Made by a program: the position numbers and the translations under genes
From: Clostridiales bacterium
Lineage (GTDB): Bacteria > Bacillota > Clostridia > Christensenellales > UBA1242
DNA length: 63,359 nucleotides
NCBI GenBank assembly: GCA_015055665.1
Contig: SVHX01000003.1
Span: 47,048-110,406 of the forward strand
Reading direction: 5' to 3'
Notes under the pieces: model-generated
What the model was told of the DNA's origin: nothing
Databases searched by the model: none
The model's input: only the letters and a program-made list of their open reading frames with translations
Shown here: piece after piece, positions 1 through 12,100 of the stretch
How positions within the stretch are numbered: position 1 is the stretch's first letter
How the letters are laid out: each line of letters starts with the position of its first letter

Positions 1-10
1 CCCGCTACCA
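1..10 (+). tRNA. 3' end of a tRNA gene cut by the window edge
   Basis: The first ten bases read as a tRNA acceptor 3' strand ending in CCA, and a strong intrinsic terminator follows six bases later on the same strand, as behind the other tRNAs here. The last nine bases are identical to the end of the tRNA-Met at 323-399, so it may be another Met gene or only a duplicated tRNA tail. The body lies outside the window. Confidence 0.45.
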
Positions 11-15
11 CTTCT

Positions 16-39
16 AAAGACGCATCTCGCGTCTTTTTT
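16..39 (+). terminator. Intrinsic terminator after the partial tRNA
   Basis: An 8-bp perfect stem (AAAGACGC with GCGTCTTT) closes a 5-nt loop and runs into a T tract. It is correctly placed to end transcription of the tRNA whose tail occupies bases 1-10. Confidence 0.8.
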
Positions 40-50
40 CTCGCTTTATT

Positions 51-175
51 GTGGGATTTGTTGCAAATTCCATTTGCTAGAGATTTCATCTCTAAACCAC
101 ACGACTTCGGTCGTGCTTGTAGTCGAGCCCTCGGCTTACTTCGTAACCCACTCGACGCCCCCATTTATCCCCGAT
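51..175. repeat. Multi-hairpin palindromic element A
   Basis: Consecutive short hairpins fill this stretch: GCAAAT/ATTTGC (63-77), TAGAGAT/ATCTCTA (78-94), CACGAC/GTCGTG (100-115) and TTAC/GTAA (136-146), the last inside GTCGAG/CTCGAC (122-156). GGGAT (53-57) can pair with ATCCC (167-171) to enclose the set. Loops are mostly TTC, TCC or TTCG. No reading frame fits. The reverse complement of 26486-26605 has the same order and shares an ACTTCGT...CGAC core, so it looks like a repeated element family lying 3' of tRNA genes. Confidence 0.55.
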
Positions 176-276
176 AACAAGGCATATTATATCAATTAAA
201 GTCCATTTAAAGGTATTCTGCTATACTGACCGCAACTTTGCCTTTGTAACATTTTAAAAATATTTTGCAAAAACCC

Positions 277-305
277 TTGACAAATAACTATCATTATTGT
301 AATAT
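277..305 (+). promoter_or_regulatory. Promoter of tRNA-Met
   Basis: A TTGACA -35 box at 277-282 is followed 17 nt later by an AT-rich -10 (TAATAT at 300-305; an overlapping TATAAT lies at 303-308 with a longer spacer). The predicted start falls about ten bases before the tRNA. Confidence 0.6.
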
Positions 306-322
306 AATTGAGTAATATTTAT

Positions 323-399
323 GGCGGCGTAGCTTAGATGGTTATAGCGTTCGGTTCATACCCGAAAGGTCGTAGGTTCGAATCCCACCGCCGCTACCA
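323..399 (+). tRNA. tRNA-Met (CAT), elongator type
   Basis: A complete 77-nt cloverleaf with encoded CCA. The anticodon arm TTCGG-TTCATAC-CCGAA gives anticodon CAT, and the T arm carries GGTTCGAATCC. The acceptor stem begins with a G-U pair, as in Firmicute elongator tRNA-Met. A near-consensus promoter precedes it and an intrinsic terminator follows at 460-485. Confidence 0.95.
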
Positions 400-400
400 T

Positions 401-485
401 TAGAGATTATCAATACCCCTTTTTGATTATCTCTATTACATAAATAATTATGTAATTATCCACCACAATTTGTGGTGGTTTTTTG
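401..485 (+). terminator. Hairpin series and intrinsic terminator behind tRNA-Met
   Basis: Two weaker hairpins (arms TAGAGAT/ATCTCTA, then ATTACATAA/TTATGTAAT) precede a perfect 8-bp stem CCACCACA/TGTGGTGG at 460-478 followed by six T. The last is a textbook rho-independent terminator. Confidence 0.8.
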
Positions 486-512
486 TTGCCAAATAGACAA
501 TTGTGCACAAAA

Positions 513-537
513 AAGGAAAGCTATATAAAGCTTTCCA
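513..537 (-). terminator. Intrinsic terminator-like hairpin beside a tRNA-Glu tail copy
   Basis: GGAAAGCT/AGCTTTCC encloses a 5-nt loop, with an A run on the left that becomes a T run on the minus strand. It stands to the tRNA-Glu tail copy at 542-555 as the hairpin at 1239-1266 stands to the real tRNA-Glu. It also suits termination of the 704-1153 gene. Confidence 0.6.
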
Positions 538-541
538 AAAC

Positions 542-555
542 TGGTAGTCCCAAGG
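542..555 (-). repeat. Copy of the tRNA-Glu 3' end (att-like direct repeat)
   Basis: Fourteen bases (TGGTAGTCCCAAGG) match exactly the acceptor 3' strand plus CCA of the intact tRNA-Glu at 1272-1285, in the same orientation, and both copies are preceded by AAAA. The rest of the tRNA is absent, so this is not a tRNA gene. The two copies bracket about 715 bp containing one gene, the geometry left by site-specific insertion at a tRNA 3' end. No integrase is present. Confidence 0.6.
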
Positions 556-703
556 TGTACTGCTAATTATCAACTACGCTTTGATAAAATTTTATCAAAG
601 TTTGAAATTTGGTTCAAATTTTGCAATTTCAAAGTGTAAAAGTTTATAATTTACAAGCTTGCGGAAATTTGAAATTTTGAGAACACAAAGGTTGAAGATT
701 TAA

Positions 704-1153
704 CTAAACCTTGTAAAATTGACTAGTTGGTATGTCCATAACATAAGATAGACTGTTTTCTGTTTTGATTTCTATTGCTATATATGTTTGACCTACCACA
801 AATTTACAATTTGGTGAGTCTTTATGTTTCTCTTTAAATTTCTCAAAATCATCAACAATAAAATCGCCAGCACCTTCCCACGATAATCTAGAAGAATCAT
901 ATTTTCTAATCTTCACTAATAAAATTTCGCCTAAAATTGTTTTAATTGGATTATTTAGTTTATAAACAACACCTCTGTCAGTTTTCTCTATTACAACTCC
1001 TAATTTTATAGCTTCATTATTTAATTTAATTCTTTCAACTTCGCTCCTTGGAAAAATATCAACAAAGTCCATTTGTTTGATTTCTTTGAAAATTGAGATA
1101 TCTTTTTTTGATTTTGTAGCAACTGATTTAACTATATTTTCAATGTTATTCAT
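704..1153 (-). CDS. Hypothetical protein (149 aa) between tRNA-Glu tail copies
   Basis: The family is not recognised. The protein is soluble, lysine-rich and without a signal peptide or membrane segment. Its C-terminal half has alternating hydrophobic strands (GEILLVKIRKYD near residue 75, CKFVVGQTYIAIEI near residue 117) suggesting a mixed alpha/beta fold. The ATG at 1153 is supported by a GAGG sequence eight bases upstream. It stands alone, with tRNA-Glu upstream on the same strand. The AT-rich coding and the flanking tRNA-Glu tail copies suggest acquired DNA. Function unknown. Confidence 0.75.
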   Translation of the reverse strand: MNNIENIVKSVATKSKKDISIFKEIKQMDFVDIFPRSEVERIKLNNEAIKLGVVIEKTDRGVVYKLNNPIKTILGEILLVKIRKYDSSRLSWEGAGDFIVDDFEKFKEKHKDSPNCKFVVGQTYIAIEIKTENSLSYVMDIPTSQFYKV

Positions 1154-1238
1154 TTTTATTACCTCGAAATTATTTTATCACATAGTACTCTTTTTTTGTA
1201 TTAAAAATTTATAAAATTGTCAACTTTTTGCAAACATG

Positions 1239-1266
1239 AAAAAATCTCTATCAAAAGATAGAGATT
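1239..1266 (-). terminator. Intrinsic terminator of tRNA-Glu
   Basis: A perfect 10-bp stem AATCTCTATC/GATAGAGATT with a 4-nt loop; the A run on the left is a T tract on the minus strand. It lies six bases after the tRNA-Glu CCA end. Confidence 0.85.
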
Positions 1267-1271
1267 AAAAT

Positions 1272-1346
1272 TGGTAGTCCCAAGGGGAATCGAACCCCTG
1301 TTACCGCCGTGAAAGGGCGATGTCTTAGCCGCTTGACCATGGGACC
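1272..1346 (-). tRNA. tRNA-Glu (TTC)
   Basis: A 75-nt cloverleaf on the minus strand with encoded CCA. The anticodon loop CTTTCAC gives anticodon TTC, the T arm contains GGTTCGATTCC, and the acceptor pairs GGTCCCA with TGGGACT, starting with a G-U pair. It has a consensus promoter (1368-1396) and its own terminator. Its last 14 bases recur at 542-555. Confidence 0.95.
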
Positions 1347-1367
1347 ACATCTCATGAAGACAAATAA

Positions 1368-1396
1368 ATTATAATTGAATTTGCACAATATGTCAA
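1368..1396 (-). promoter_or_regulatory. Promoter of tRNA-Glu
   Basis: On the minus strand TTGACA (1391-1396) is separated by exactly 17 nt from TATAAT (1368-1373), a perfect housekeeping promoter placed about 20 bases before the mature tRNA. Confidence 0.85.
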
Positions 1397-1522
1397 CACT
1401 TTTTTACAAAGTTTTTATATTTTTTATTTTATCATCCTTATTAACTTTATTTCATATAATTATTTTTATTTAACACACATATATTAGACTATGCATTACT
1501 CATTAACTATCGCTAACGAAAA

Positions 1523-1557
1523 AACACCTTGCCCCTGTTCTATTTTGGCAAGGTGTT
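1523..1557 (-). terminator. Intrinsic terminator of the MFS gene
   Basis: An 11-bp perfect stem AACACCTTGCC/GGCAAGGTGTT with a 13-nt loop, flanked by an A run that gives a T tract on the minus strand, directly after the permease gene. Confidence 0.85.
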
Positions 1558-1580
1558 TATATTATCTTTCGCATTAGCAA

Positions 1581-2822
1581 TCACTGACGCGAATAATTAG
1601 CGTCTTTATTCTCGTTTTTTTCCAAATAATCTACTAGGTCTTCGGTTGTTGATTTCTCTGTATGCCGAGCTACAAACACACCAACCAACGCCATAGCAGC
1701 AGTGACAATTGTGGTTGGTATCAGTAATCCTCCAAAAACTCCTGCTACATAACTTATTGAATAACTTATGTATTCGGCAACGCTCTGATCCATAACTACG
1801 TCATTACCCACTCCAAGAATTCGCCCTTTATCTAGGAATTCTTGATACAGATGTAACAATACAAATGGTCTTATTATCGCACAAAACACAAATGCCGTAC
1901 ACGCAATCCACATATTAGGTGCAAATACAACGGCTACAGACGCAACAATCATTGCTAAACCCGCAATTGTTGCATAGTTTTTCCCATCAACTTTAGTAAG
2001 CAACTTTCCGATCAACAAACAACTCAAGCCATATAATCCGTCATACAACGAATTAACCAGTCCTTCCACGAAATAACTTGTTGTTTTTAGATATATTACT
2101 GTGCTAGCCAAATAATAGAACGAATCTATCATTGGAGCTAGCAATAAATTTGTTACAAAATGTTTCCTTAAGTATGACTTTTTTAATTTCTGATACTGTT
2201 CGCTTTGTTCTTCTTTGGCAGCAATGGAACATATAAAATCTGTATTAAAATTAGGTGAATTTTTGAATTTGAAATAGAAAACAAATAACGGTATTGCACT
2301 GCCAACAAAAGCAATCAAACTAAATATTACAACTGCTAGCGGATTAATATAATCTAAGAATAGTCCACCACAAATACCCGCAACAAAGTATCCTGCTTGT
2401 TCAAGAAATCTAGTAAAACCAAGGGTTTTTTCGTCTTCGCCCTCAGACACATAATTGTATATTATATCCACAGGAACATAATTAAACGAAATCTCCATGC
2501 CACTAAATATTGCAGTAAGCATTATTACAAATATGTTATTTGTAGCTAGGAATATTATACATATTTCACACAATACAATTGGGATTATTCTCAACAGCAA
2601 AAAAAGTTGTGGTCTTTTAAAATATTGTTTCTTGAATATTTTGTGAAAAATCACAACAAATAAATTTTGCAAAGCCCAATATCCAAACATTATCATTAAG
2701 GCTTTCCATAGCCCAAATGATTCGCGAGCGTTATCCAAAATAATAAATGGAATAAACTCCATAATTAGCGAAATTGCAAAATTTGATAATATCTTGTAGG
2801 TTTGTAAAAGCTTAAACTGCAT
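1581..2822 (-). CDS. MFS-type integral membrane transporter
   Basis: A polytopic protein of 413 residues with about 10-12 hydrophobic segments in two bundles, separated by a charged cytoplasmic loop (roughly residues 195-225, KEEQSEQYQKLKK). This is the layout of a Major Facilitator Superfamily permease. The C-terminus is charged and soluble. The substrate cannot be read from sequence. An in-frame ATG five codons further upstream (2837) overlaps the GGAGA sequence itself, so the ATG at 2822, eight bases behind GGAG, is preferred. A TATAAT lies just upstream (2840-2845 on the complement), giving a very short leader. It is a single-gene unit ended by the hairpin at 1523-1557. Confidence 0.8.
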   Translation of the reverse strand: MQFKLLQTYKILSNFAISLIMEFIPFIILDNARESFGLWKALMIMFGYWALQNLFVVIFHKIFKKQYFKRPQLFLLLRIIPIVLCEICIIFLATNNIFVIMLTAIFSGMEISFNYVPVDIIYNYVSEGEDEKTLGFTRFLEQAGYFVAGICGGLFLDYINPLAVVIFSLIAFVGSAIPLFVFYFKFKNSPNFNTDFICSIAAKEEQSEQYQKLKKSYLRKHFVTNLLLAPMIDSFYYLASTVIYLKTTSYFVEGLVNSLYDGLYGLSCLLIGKLLTKVDGKNYATIAGLAMIVASVAVVFAPNMWIACTAFVFCAIIRPFVLLHLYQEFLDKGRILGVGNDVVMDQSVAEYISYSISYVAGVFGGLLIPTTIVTAAMALVGVFVARHTEKSTTEDLVDYLEKNENKDANYSRQ

Positions 2823-3019
2823 ATAACATCTCCACAAGTATTATACTCAAAATCAATTGCAAAACAAAACAAATTTGCACCAAATTATAAAAGATGCCAA
2901 TATCGAGCTTACCAATATTATAAATATCACACCATATCCCGCCACCTTGCGAATATCTTTTGGTAATATATATAAAATATATATAAATATAAATCTACAC
3001 AAATATAACTAAAAATCGT

Positions 3020-3048
3020 TTGGCTTATTGTGTCAAATATGCTAGAAT
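3020..3048 (+). promoter_or_regulatory. Promoter of the giant surface-protein gene
   Basis: TTGGCT (3020-3025), a 17-nt spacer and TAGAAT (3043-3048) with an upstream TG make a good extended -10 promoter. The leader would be about 85 nt. The rest of 2838-3138 is AT-rich and shows nothing else. Confidence 0.6.
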
Positions 3049-3138
3049 TATTTAGTAGAAATTTGTAATAATTTTACATCTATTAAGTTTTAAACTATCT
3101 TAAATGTAAAAATTATATGAAAAATGGAGAAATTACTA

Positions 3139-6100
3139 ATGGAAAAGTTTAAGAAGAACATCAATCGTACATTTAATGGGCTTATAGCGAGTGTTACACT
3201 TATGCTAGTTGCAATTATTATTGCACTAGGTTTTTTCACTCCTAAATCATTATTTGCAGCAGACAATGGCGTTGACTCACAATACATTGCAGACAAAGGC
3301 ATCTATTTCAATGCCGGTCTTACCAATATCAAGAGTGCAACAGGACTTACTCGTAGAATTAATACTGGCATAAAGTCCACCTCTGATACCGAGGCCGAAC
3401 ACTCCTTTTATGCTTACGAGTATAATTATAACTCTTACCCAGAGATATATTATACCCAGCTAAACTCCACAAATACTAGCACCAAAGAAATTATATCGAT
3501 TGCTAGCGGAGCATATGCGGATTCGCCTGTTAACGAAACTATCTACTCTTCACCAGAAACTAGTGTACTCGATAGAATCGGTTATAGCGACTCTGGCTTT
3601 ATTCCATATGGTGTTACACACTTTAACAATAGTAGCAATAGTATAGAAAAGATATTCCATAGCCAAGTATCTAATAACGATTATGTTTTAATTAACAATT
3701 ATGATACTTTCCAACAAGGCAACTTTGATGTAGAAAACTTTTATCTAAGTTTTGGTTCTCCATATGTGGACGAACACACAACTACCCCACTTAACGAATT
3801 ACAAGTATCAGGTAGATTATTAGAAAACGGGAACATCCACGACTTGCAACTCAATGCAGTCCAAGAAATTGCTATAGATGGCACATCCAATGGAAGGAAG
3901 GCACACTTCTGGAATCAGTACTTTGACCTTAATAACCTTAGAGCGTACAAACACAGAGAGTCTTCTGCTTCCACTTATGCTATCGAGAATACTCAAGGCA
4001 GATACGAAATCACTTTCTTATTCAATGCTTATAACCAAGATAACATGAACGAGGTTGAGGAACGCAAATCATTTACTTTCTCCTTCTACCTACTTGATAG
4101 TGCAGACTATTCTAATTACCCAACCATCTCTAACGCAAATATTCTTACTTCAGACACAACTATTACTCCTAACACTACAGTAGAATATTTCTATAACTTC
4201 AATACATCTGCACCAAAACTTACTTACAATCCTAAATCTTATAATCTTGCGTATACAAGAAATAACAACAAGAGCGTTAATAATGTATCCGATTATGTTA
4301 CTTCTACATTTGCAGAAAAGAGTTACACCAAGGATGGAGTCAATTATCCTCACGGAATAATTACATACTCTGTCGATAGTAGAATTATCAAAGAAGTACA
4401 TATTCTTACCTATTATAATGCTGACAAGTCTGTTGTAGAACATTTATATGTATCCGCTACTAATCCTGCTTCGGCATTTAGCGGCAATACTTACAAAGCA
4501 TTTACAGACGCATTAGACAATGACACTCTCAAATTTGAGTATAAAGTTACTAATGTTTTAACCAAAACTGGCACCGAATACAAGACTACCAGTTACAAGA
4601 CATCTACTTACAAGAATCTTGTAATCAACGATACCCTTACCCCACTTATTGCTAATCAAATAGTTTCTGTTGATAGCAAGTTCAATCTAAAAGACGGCAC
4701 TGTTGGTTATGATGAAAAAACTTCTGAAACTAGCTACACTGTAAACATTGATGCCGATCAGGATATCTCTGTTACACAAGGTTCAAGTACAGTTAACCTA
4801 GTAGGTAGAATTTCCAATACTGTTAATTATAGCACCCTACAATCTGGCATCATATTAAAGAACGAAGACCTTACTACTGATGCTGGCACTCTACAAGCTA
4901 ATATCAATAGTCAATATACATTGTCTTCTCAAGATAACAAATATATTCTTTCTAAGACTTATGTTAATCCTAATGATACCGACAAAACTGTTACCGACAT
5001 TGTTGCCCAGATCGAACTCAACAATTACATCAAGTCTACAATGGTAGAAATCAAGCCTGCTGGTAGCCATGTTGTATATATCTTTGATATTGTAGTTGAT
5101 GGAAACACTCAATCAATTGCTTCAGTTACATTTAAAAATGACTCAAACCTAACATTATCTAATCCTGTTAACCTTAATCAAGATATTCTAACAGAAGTAT
5201 TAGATCTTGATAGCAAGCAATTATCTCTAGATTATGAGTACGAATTAGTTCTTGAAGAACTTGGTGTTTACGAATTTATATATAGTTATATAGTTAATGC
5301 TAACAACCAATTCGTTGTTAATTCAACTTTGGAGGATGCTCCTAATTCCGCACTTAGCACTAACTACACTGCACCTATTAATTTCGCTACACAGAAGACT
5401 GTTACAGACAAATCCGAAACATCATCTTCCGAATTAACTGCACATGTATCTACCCCTATCGTTGCAGGAAAGACTACTCTAATGGGAGAAGTGCTATCAT
5501 ACGAGGCGGGCAAAGATTACGTTGTTGATATCAACAATAATTCTTATAAGCTTGACGACCCTACTGTTAAGATCAATGGTATTGATACCAAATTAACTGT
5601 ACGTACTATTGACGGAACAACCTACCTTACCGCTTACTTTACAGTAGGAACAATCGCAATACAGACAACAACTACAACAACAAGTTATTCTATTGATGGC
5701 GGAAAGATTATATCTGTTGTTGAAGATAAGGTTGTATCCAAAACCTATACGCTTGATAATAGTATATCTATATCATATTCTCCACTTAGCGAACTCCTTT
5801 CTAAAGTAGCAAACAAACAAGTTATTACAACCGAGAGTTATACATACTCAGCAATTAACGGAAGGGATGAATTACATATCTTTGGATCTATAACTTATTT
5901 TAGCAAAGATGAGATTTACTCAGATAGCAACTATGCCAAACTTGAACATGTAGATTCCAAATTGGAACTTAACTACAGAGCAGATATAACAGACCGATAT
6001 ATCGATACATATAACACAACCGGATATCTTAGTCGTTCTGCTGTTAACGCAAGCTCATTTAAGGGCAAAATTGCTAGCCTTCTTACATTAGACGAGATTG

Positions 6101-9100
6101 TAGTTACCAACATTACTCCTGTTCTATGGAACAACTTCTCTACTCTATTCTACGATCCAAACGATTCTACAACCTCGCTATCTCGTGTATATAGATATAC
6201 CAAGTATACTACAGATGCCAATACTGGTCGCATTGTTCCAGATACATCTTCTTGCATTACATCTTCCTACTTCAAAGACATCTATTGTCAGCTTGGAGGA
6301 TTGTACGAAGTTGTTGTATTCTACACTTATAACGACTTGCCAGATAATGCCAAGAACAATGTATACTATCAAGTATTTACATTTATAATCAATAACAAGA
6401 ACCCAGAAATCAAGGCTTATACCCACAACCCCGAAACAAGCTCTTTGGACAACTTCGAATTCGATACGTATACCAATAGAGATGTTAGGCTTATGTGGCA
6501 GATTCCTACATATTTCCAAAATGATGTTTATATCGATATAACACGTACAGGATTTAGTAGCAATGCAAATAATTTCGTAGCTCAATACAAAGCTCTCGAA
6601 ATCACCTCTCTTAGCGGACTTTCCACTGACGCTATTAAATTGATTTCCGCAATGGGCAGAATTAATATTGATGGCAAGAATTATTATTATGTTGACCTCA
6701 AGCTCCAAGGCGATACATCTCTTGATCTTAATGGTCATTATGAGATACTTATCCACTACGGATTTAATGGTGCATCTAATTATTCAGAGGCGTTTACAAT
6801 TGACAAAGAGCCTATTGCAGGCCTAAATATTCAGTCGGCACTCAAGAATATGGATGGGACATTTGCTCTTAACGTATCCAATCCTTTAGCCGAAGGACAA
6901 CAAATAGTTAATACCGACTTTACCTTTAGATTTAACCCTAAAGCAAGTAATGCTAATATTTATGTATATTACGACAAGATTGACTTGACAACTAATTCGC
7001 TATATGACGAACTTATTAATACATCAGATAATAGCATTGCAATTACAACTACTAGCAAATTAACTCAGAACAATATTTCCACTGGAACTCCATACATATA
7101 CAACTATACACACCTTGATTATCCAAAGTTTGTCGCTTCTGGCAACATAATATCTTCTAATACAAGTTGTATATATCTATTTAGATTAACTGATGATGCG
7201 GGCAATAGTGCTAGATTTGTAGTATTATACGATACAACAAGCCCTAGATTCATCACGTCCCCTTCTCCAGATCCAGATACAGGAATCATCAGCGATACTA
7301 CAAGAGCATTATGGGGAGATTATAAGGCAATCAAGGTTGACGAAGCCGGATTTGCATTGTCTTCTAACGAACCAGTTACCAATTATAGCAAAGAGAGCGA
7401 CAATTCTCTACTTAGCTTGACTTTAAGATATATGAATAGTGCCAATAACAGTGCCGCATTTAAAAATCTTAAAGTGGAAGAAATAGGCGGATTTAATTAT
7501 ATCCTTATCCCTCTATCTCAGGCAACTATTGAAGATGCTACTACTCAAACTGATATCGATTATGACAATACAAATAACTCTGACAGCTTCTACTTCTTCC
7601 CTTCTAATCCTATTATTGAGGAAGAAGATTCCGAGTCTGGAGAGACTCTAACCTATATAGATCTACCTAAATTTGAGGCTGATGGCAAGGTTGATGATGA
7701 CAAAAATGTTGTTAAAATTAGATATTTAGTAGAGTCTTATACCCTAACATCTGCCGTTAATAATTACAATGAGAATATAGATGATCGATTCATTACTGTA
7801 ACGTATATAGATAATAATAGAGTTTCACATACTATCCACGGATCAATTGGCAAAGGAACTTTCTATTATACTCTAAGAGATGCTGTCGGTAATAAATCTT
7901 CAAGATTCGTATCTATGAACCTTGATAAAACTCAAACAACCGGACTTGCATTATTTGATTACAGCAATAAAATTGCTGATGCCGAGGCACTACCAGAGTC
8001 CGACAAAGCATATTCTGCATCTGCATTGTATATTAGTTCTAGACAATCTCAATTTATCGAGAATACTAGTGATGCCAACAAATGGGCATATACTGTAACA
8101 TACAAGCATTACCCATACGATACTAGCTTGTATGACACTACCAAATATTCAATAACAAATGTTGAATTAATCTCTGCCCCACCTAAATCTGCAATTAATA
8201 TTACACTTACATCCAAGACTGATAGCTCTATTAAGAAGACTGTAGAAATATTACTTACAGATGAATACGGTGAAAAATATCCTCAGCATAGCTATCCATA
8301 TAGCCTAGAAGGCAAAGTAACCTTACCTGACACCAATGGCAACCCTAAAGATGTATATTCAGCAGGCAAACAGTTCTTAAACTCCAACGAAGAACGTGTA
8401 TATAGCCAGATGATTAATAGCATCTCAGATAGCGATCACAATCACAAACTTGTAACTGAGGAAGGATTATATATCTTCAAGCGTACATACACTAATAACG
8501 ACCTAACAGCTAACGACTTGGGGCTAGATACAAGAACAATATATCTTGCATATTACATTGACCGTAATGGTATTATCAATATATCTTCCACAGATAGCGT
8601 TGTTAGTACAATGTACAATATCGGCAACCAGATCGAATTCAATCTAGGTAATAATTATTCTCAGACAGATTATCAGAAAAAAATTGATGCAAAAACCATA
8701 CAAAACAACCAAAAACCTGTTGAATCTGCTTATAGTAACGCTAATAACATTAGCACTAACTTATTCGATACCAACAAGATTCAAGTTGAATTCCGTATGG
8801 CTCAAGACAAACACGACTTCGTAAGTAGCATCAGTAACTTCAGACAAGCAGTTGAAAACGCTATTACAAGCACCAACAAAGATACAATTACTCAAAGCTT
8901 GAACGACTACACATTTAACTCAACACACTTTGAGAATTTATATAAGATTGATCTTAGCCTCAAAGTTGGTAACGAAGTAATTATTGATGAGAAGGAAGGC
9001 ATATATTCTACAACCGGTATTGCAGAATATCTAAAAAATGACCCTATGGCAGGAGGCTCAAGAGGCAATACATTTGACTTCTACCTAGACACCGCCTCTA

Positions 9101-12100
9101 ACCCATACATACTAGAACTTACCGACCAAGCAGGAACAATCAAGTATCTTAATGATAGAAGTTATACTAATATCAAAGAACTTGCTAACAAATTACAAAT
9201 ATCATTTAATATATCTCATACCGCACCTACTGGTAATGTATATGGCAAATACTATGGACGTCATGATTATGATGAGAACAAATCTTCATCAGATACTCCA
9301 TTAAGTATACCTAGTATACCTACAACCCCAGATGGCCAGACATACAATTTGTTGTCTTATCTTAAAGATGGCCAATTAGAGCCTCTATCTCAGGATCTTA
9401 AGAGCTCAACAATTGATGACAAAGGCAATTTCGTTAAGTTATATAGCACCAATAACGAGACTATGATTTTCGCATTTAGTATAACCCAAGACGAATACCA
9501 AGCTCAGATAGATCCTCGAAATGTTAAGATCTACAAGGATGGATTGCAAGAATCCAATCTAATACTTAACCGTGTTGATGGAGATTTCATTGCAACAACA
9601 ACTGTTACCAAAGATAGACAAAGTGCTGCATGGATCAGAAATGAAATTGACGGTGTAACATATTACGCAATTGTTATCTTTGATAATAACCTAGATACAA
9701 TTGTTGATGATGATGAAGAAGAATATCTTCAATATAGACTTCTTGATCCTAGCCAAAATCCAGATGATGCAACATATTATATCAAGATACAATATGTTGG
9801 CCAGCCTTCTGATTATATTGGCAAAAACAACGTAGGACAAGACATCAACTACTTTAGTACTACATACGAGATTAGCGTAGATCGTATCAAACCTATATAC
9901 AATCTTACCAAGCTAATGGCACTAGATAAGTATGTATACAATACTATTGATGTTATCCCTAATGCAAGCAATTATAGTAGTGTTTTTGAACAGTATTCAT
10001 CTATTTACAATTTTGCTTATGACCAGGAACAAGACTTCTATCGTAGCGATCTAGAGAATTACTTCTTTGCACTAGATACTCGTAAAGATTCTTCGTTCGT
10101 ATTCGAAAGCATTTCTGACAACGACAACGATAATACTATATATATCCGTAGAGTCGAGAAAGATAAATATAAGTTCTCGGTAACCCCTGATGATTACAAG
10201 GCATACTTTAATGCTACATACCTTCAGGGTCACCCACAATTCACTCCTAGTAGTGCTACCACAATTACTAGCGAACAGAATATATCCGAACTTAATATTA
10301 ATCAATATTATCGTATACAGTTCTCATTAGATGGCAATACAGAAGATCAATCTATCTCTGCACACTTCCTAAAGCAAAATGGAATCTTACATGAGAATAG
10401 ATATTACGAAATTATCGAGCAAGACGAAGCTGGCAATTATAGAGTTTATGCTGTATTTGTTCCTCAGGAGAAGACAGACATAATCAGATATTCTTACTAC
10501 CTAAGTAGTAGCGAAAGCTCTCGCAAAGATGTAGTAATAATGTACGAAAATACCCCTTATATTACATCTAATGGTATGTCTTTGCAGTTTACTACAATTC
10601 AGACTACAGATAACTTCCTTAGAGCTAACTTACTCGTTAGTACCGAGTCTTTAACTCACGCTATCGAAATATATCTAGATCCTGTTAATATGCAAGTAAG
10701 AGCAATTAACCGTACTCTTAACCAAACAATTCTCGAACGAGATATTAATGCTATCGACAAAAATGGTTACACCAATACAACAGAATTTGTTGATGCAATC
10801 AATAGCATAATCAATGATTATTACGCTAAAGTAAGCAACAAATCTCACGAGTATTATTCTCAATATGGTTATAAGATTGATATTGATATAGTTAATAGAA
10901 TAGGTGTTAGCGTCAAAGACACTAGCAAACTATATAACTACGAGATAGATTATGTAGTAGCTGGTAGCACACTATCCCCTATATTCCGCAATGGAACAAC
11001 CAACTTTACTATGACCCTCGAAGGTCAGAAGGGCTCAACTTACCTAACAGATGTTACGGTATACAAATTCAACCAGAAATGGATCGAGATCAACTCAGAT
11101 AATAGCCCTATTCCTCAGATTTTTGATAGATCTGAAGAATCTTTGAAGGAGAAACTTGTATTCACATTTAATCGTGGTGTCTACAAATTCATCTTTACAG
11201 ATAACTTTAATCGTATTAACGAATTCTTCTACGAATACGGAATCAGTTCTTCTCAGAACGGTGGAGCATTGTCTTATGCTGGCAAATACACTACTCTAAG
11301 TGATGGCTACACATATTGCAGTAATACAATTACATATACATACGATAGTAGCGTATATAATGTATACATCAAATTCTCTGGCAAAATTCCTAGCGAAGAT
11401 GCCGAAGGCGAATACGATATAATAAGCGATTCGCAGAACCTAATCGTATTCAATAGTAGTTCAACTAACAACGCAGAATATCTAAGACGCTATGGAATTG
11501 TTGTATCAACTAGCGGAAATACAACAACCATCACCTTCTCTGGTGTCAAAGATCCAACTAAGCCAAGCGGTACAACAGATCTTTCTAAATACCACATTAA
11601 GACAATTCTTGCTAGCACATCCACTGGATATACTTGGGGATCTGAAGCTACTAACAAAGATATATTCGTTTACGACAAGAATATAGCCCTATACACTGCT
11701 GTTCCTAACGCAGTAGTCAAGAATCTTAGCGGCAATACACTAGATACTTCCGAACATCTTAACTTAACCGAAGACTTCGAATTATCCTTTGCTTGGCCTA
11801 GCCATGTTGTGGGAGTAGACCGCCTTGACTTCAACCCAAGAATTATACTTACCAGAACATATACCGAAAATGGTATTGTGAAACCTCCACAAACATCTCA
11901 GGTACTACCTGGCACTATAATCAAATTGCCTGGCGACTATACCGCACATATCATCAACGATCTTGGAACAATAAGCAAGACTATATCGTTTACAAGAGGC
12001 GAAGGCGAGATATCTATGTACGCAGTTTACGCAGTTAATAGCAAACAAAGTACTCATAACAAGCTTACCGCTTCTTCGCTAGTATCTACCGAAACTACCG

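Noticed and set aside
542..616. A second tRNA-Glu gene
   Set aside because: Only the last 14 bases match; the T arm, anticodon arm and D arm are absent, so it is a tail copy, not a tRNA.
6178..6756. Long antisense frames inside the giant gene, smc, valS and other core genes
   Set aside because: They are antisense to strongly supported genes, lack ribosome binding sites and have Cys/Ile-rich compositions typical of shadow frames.
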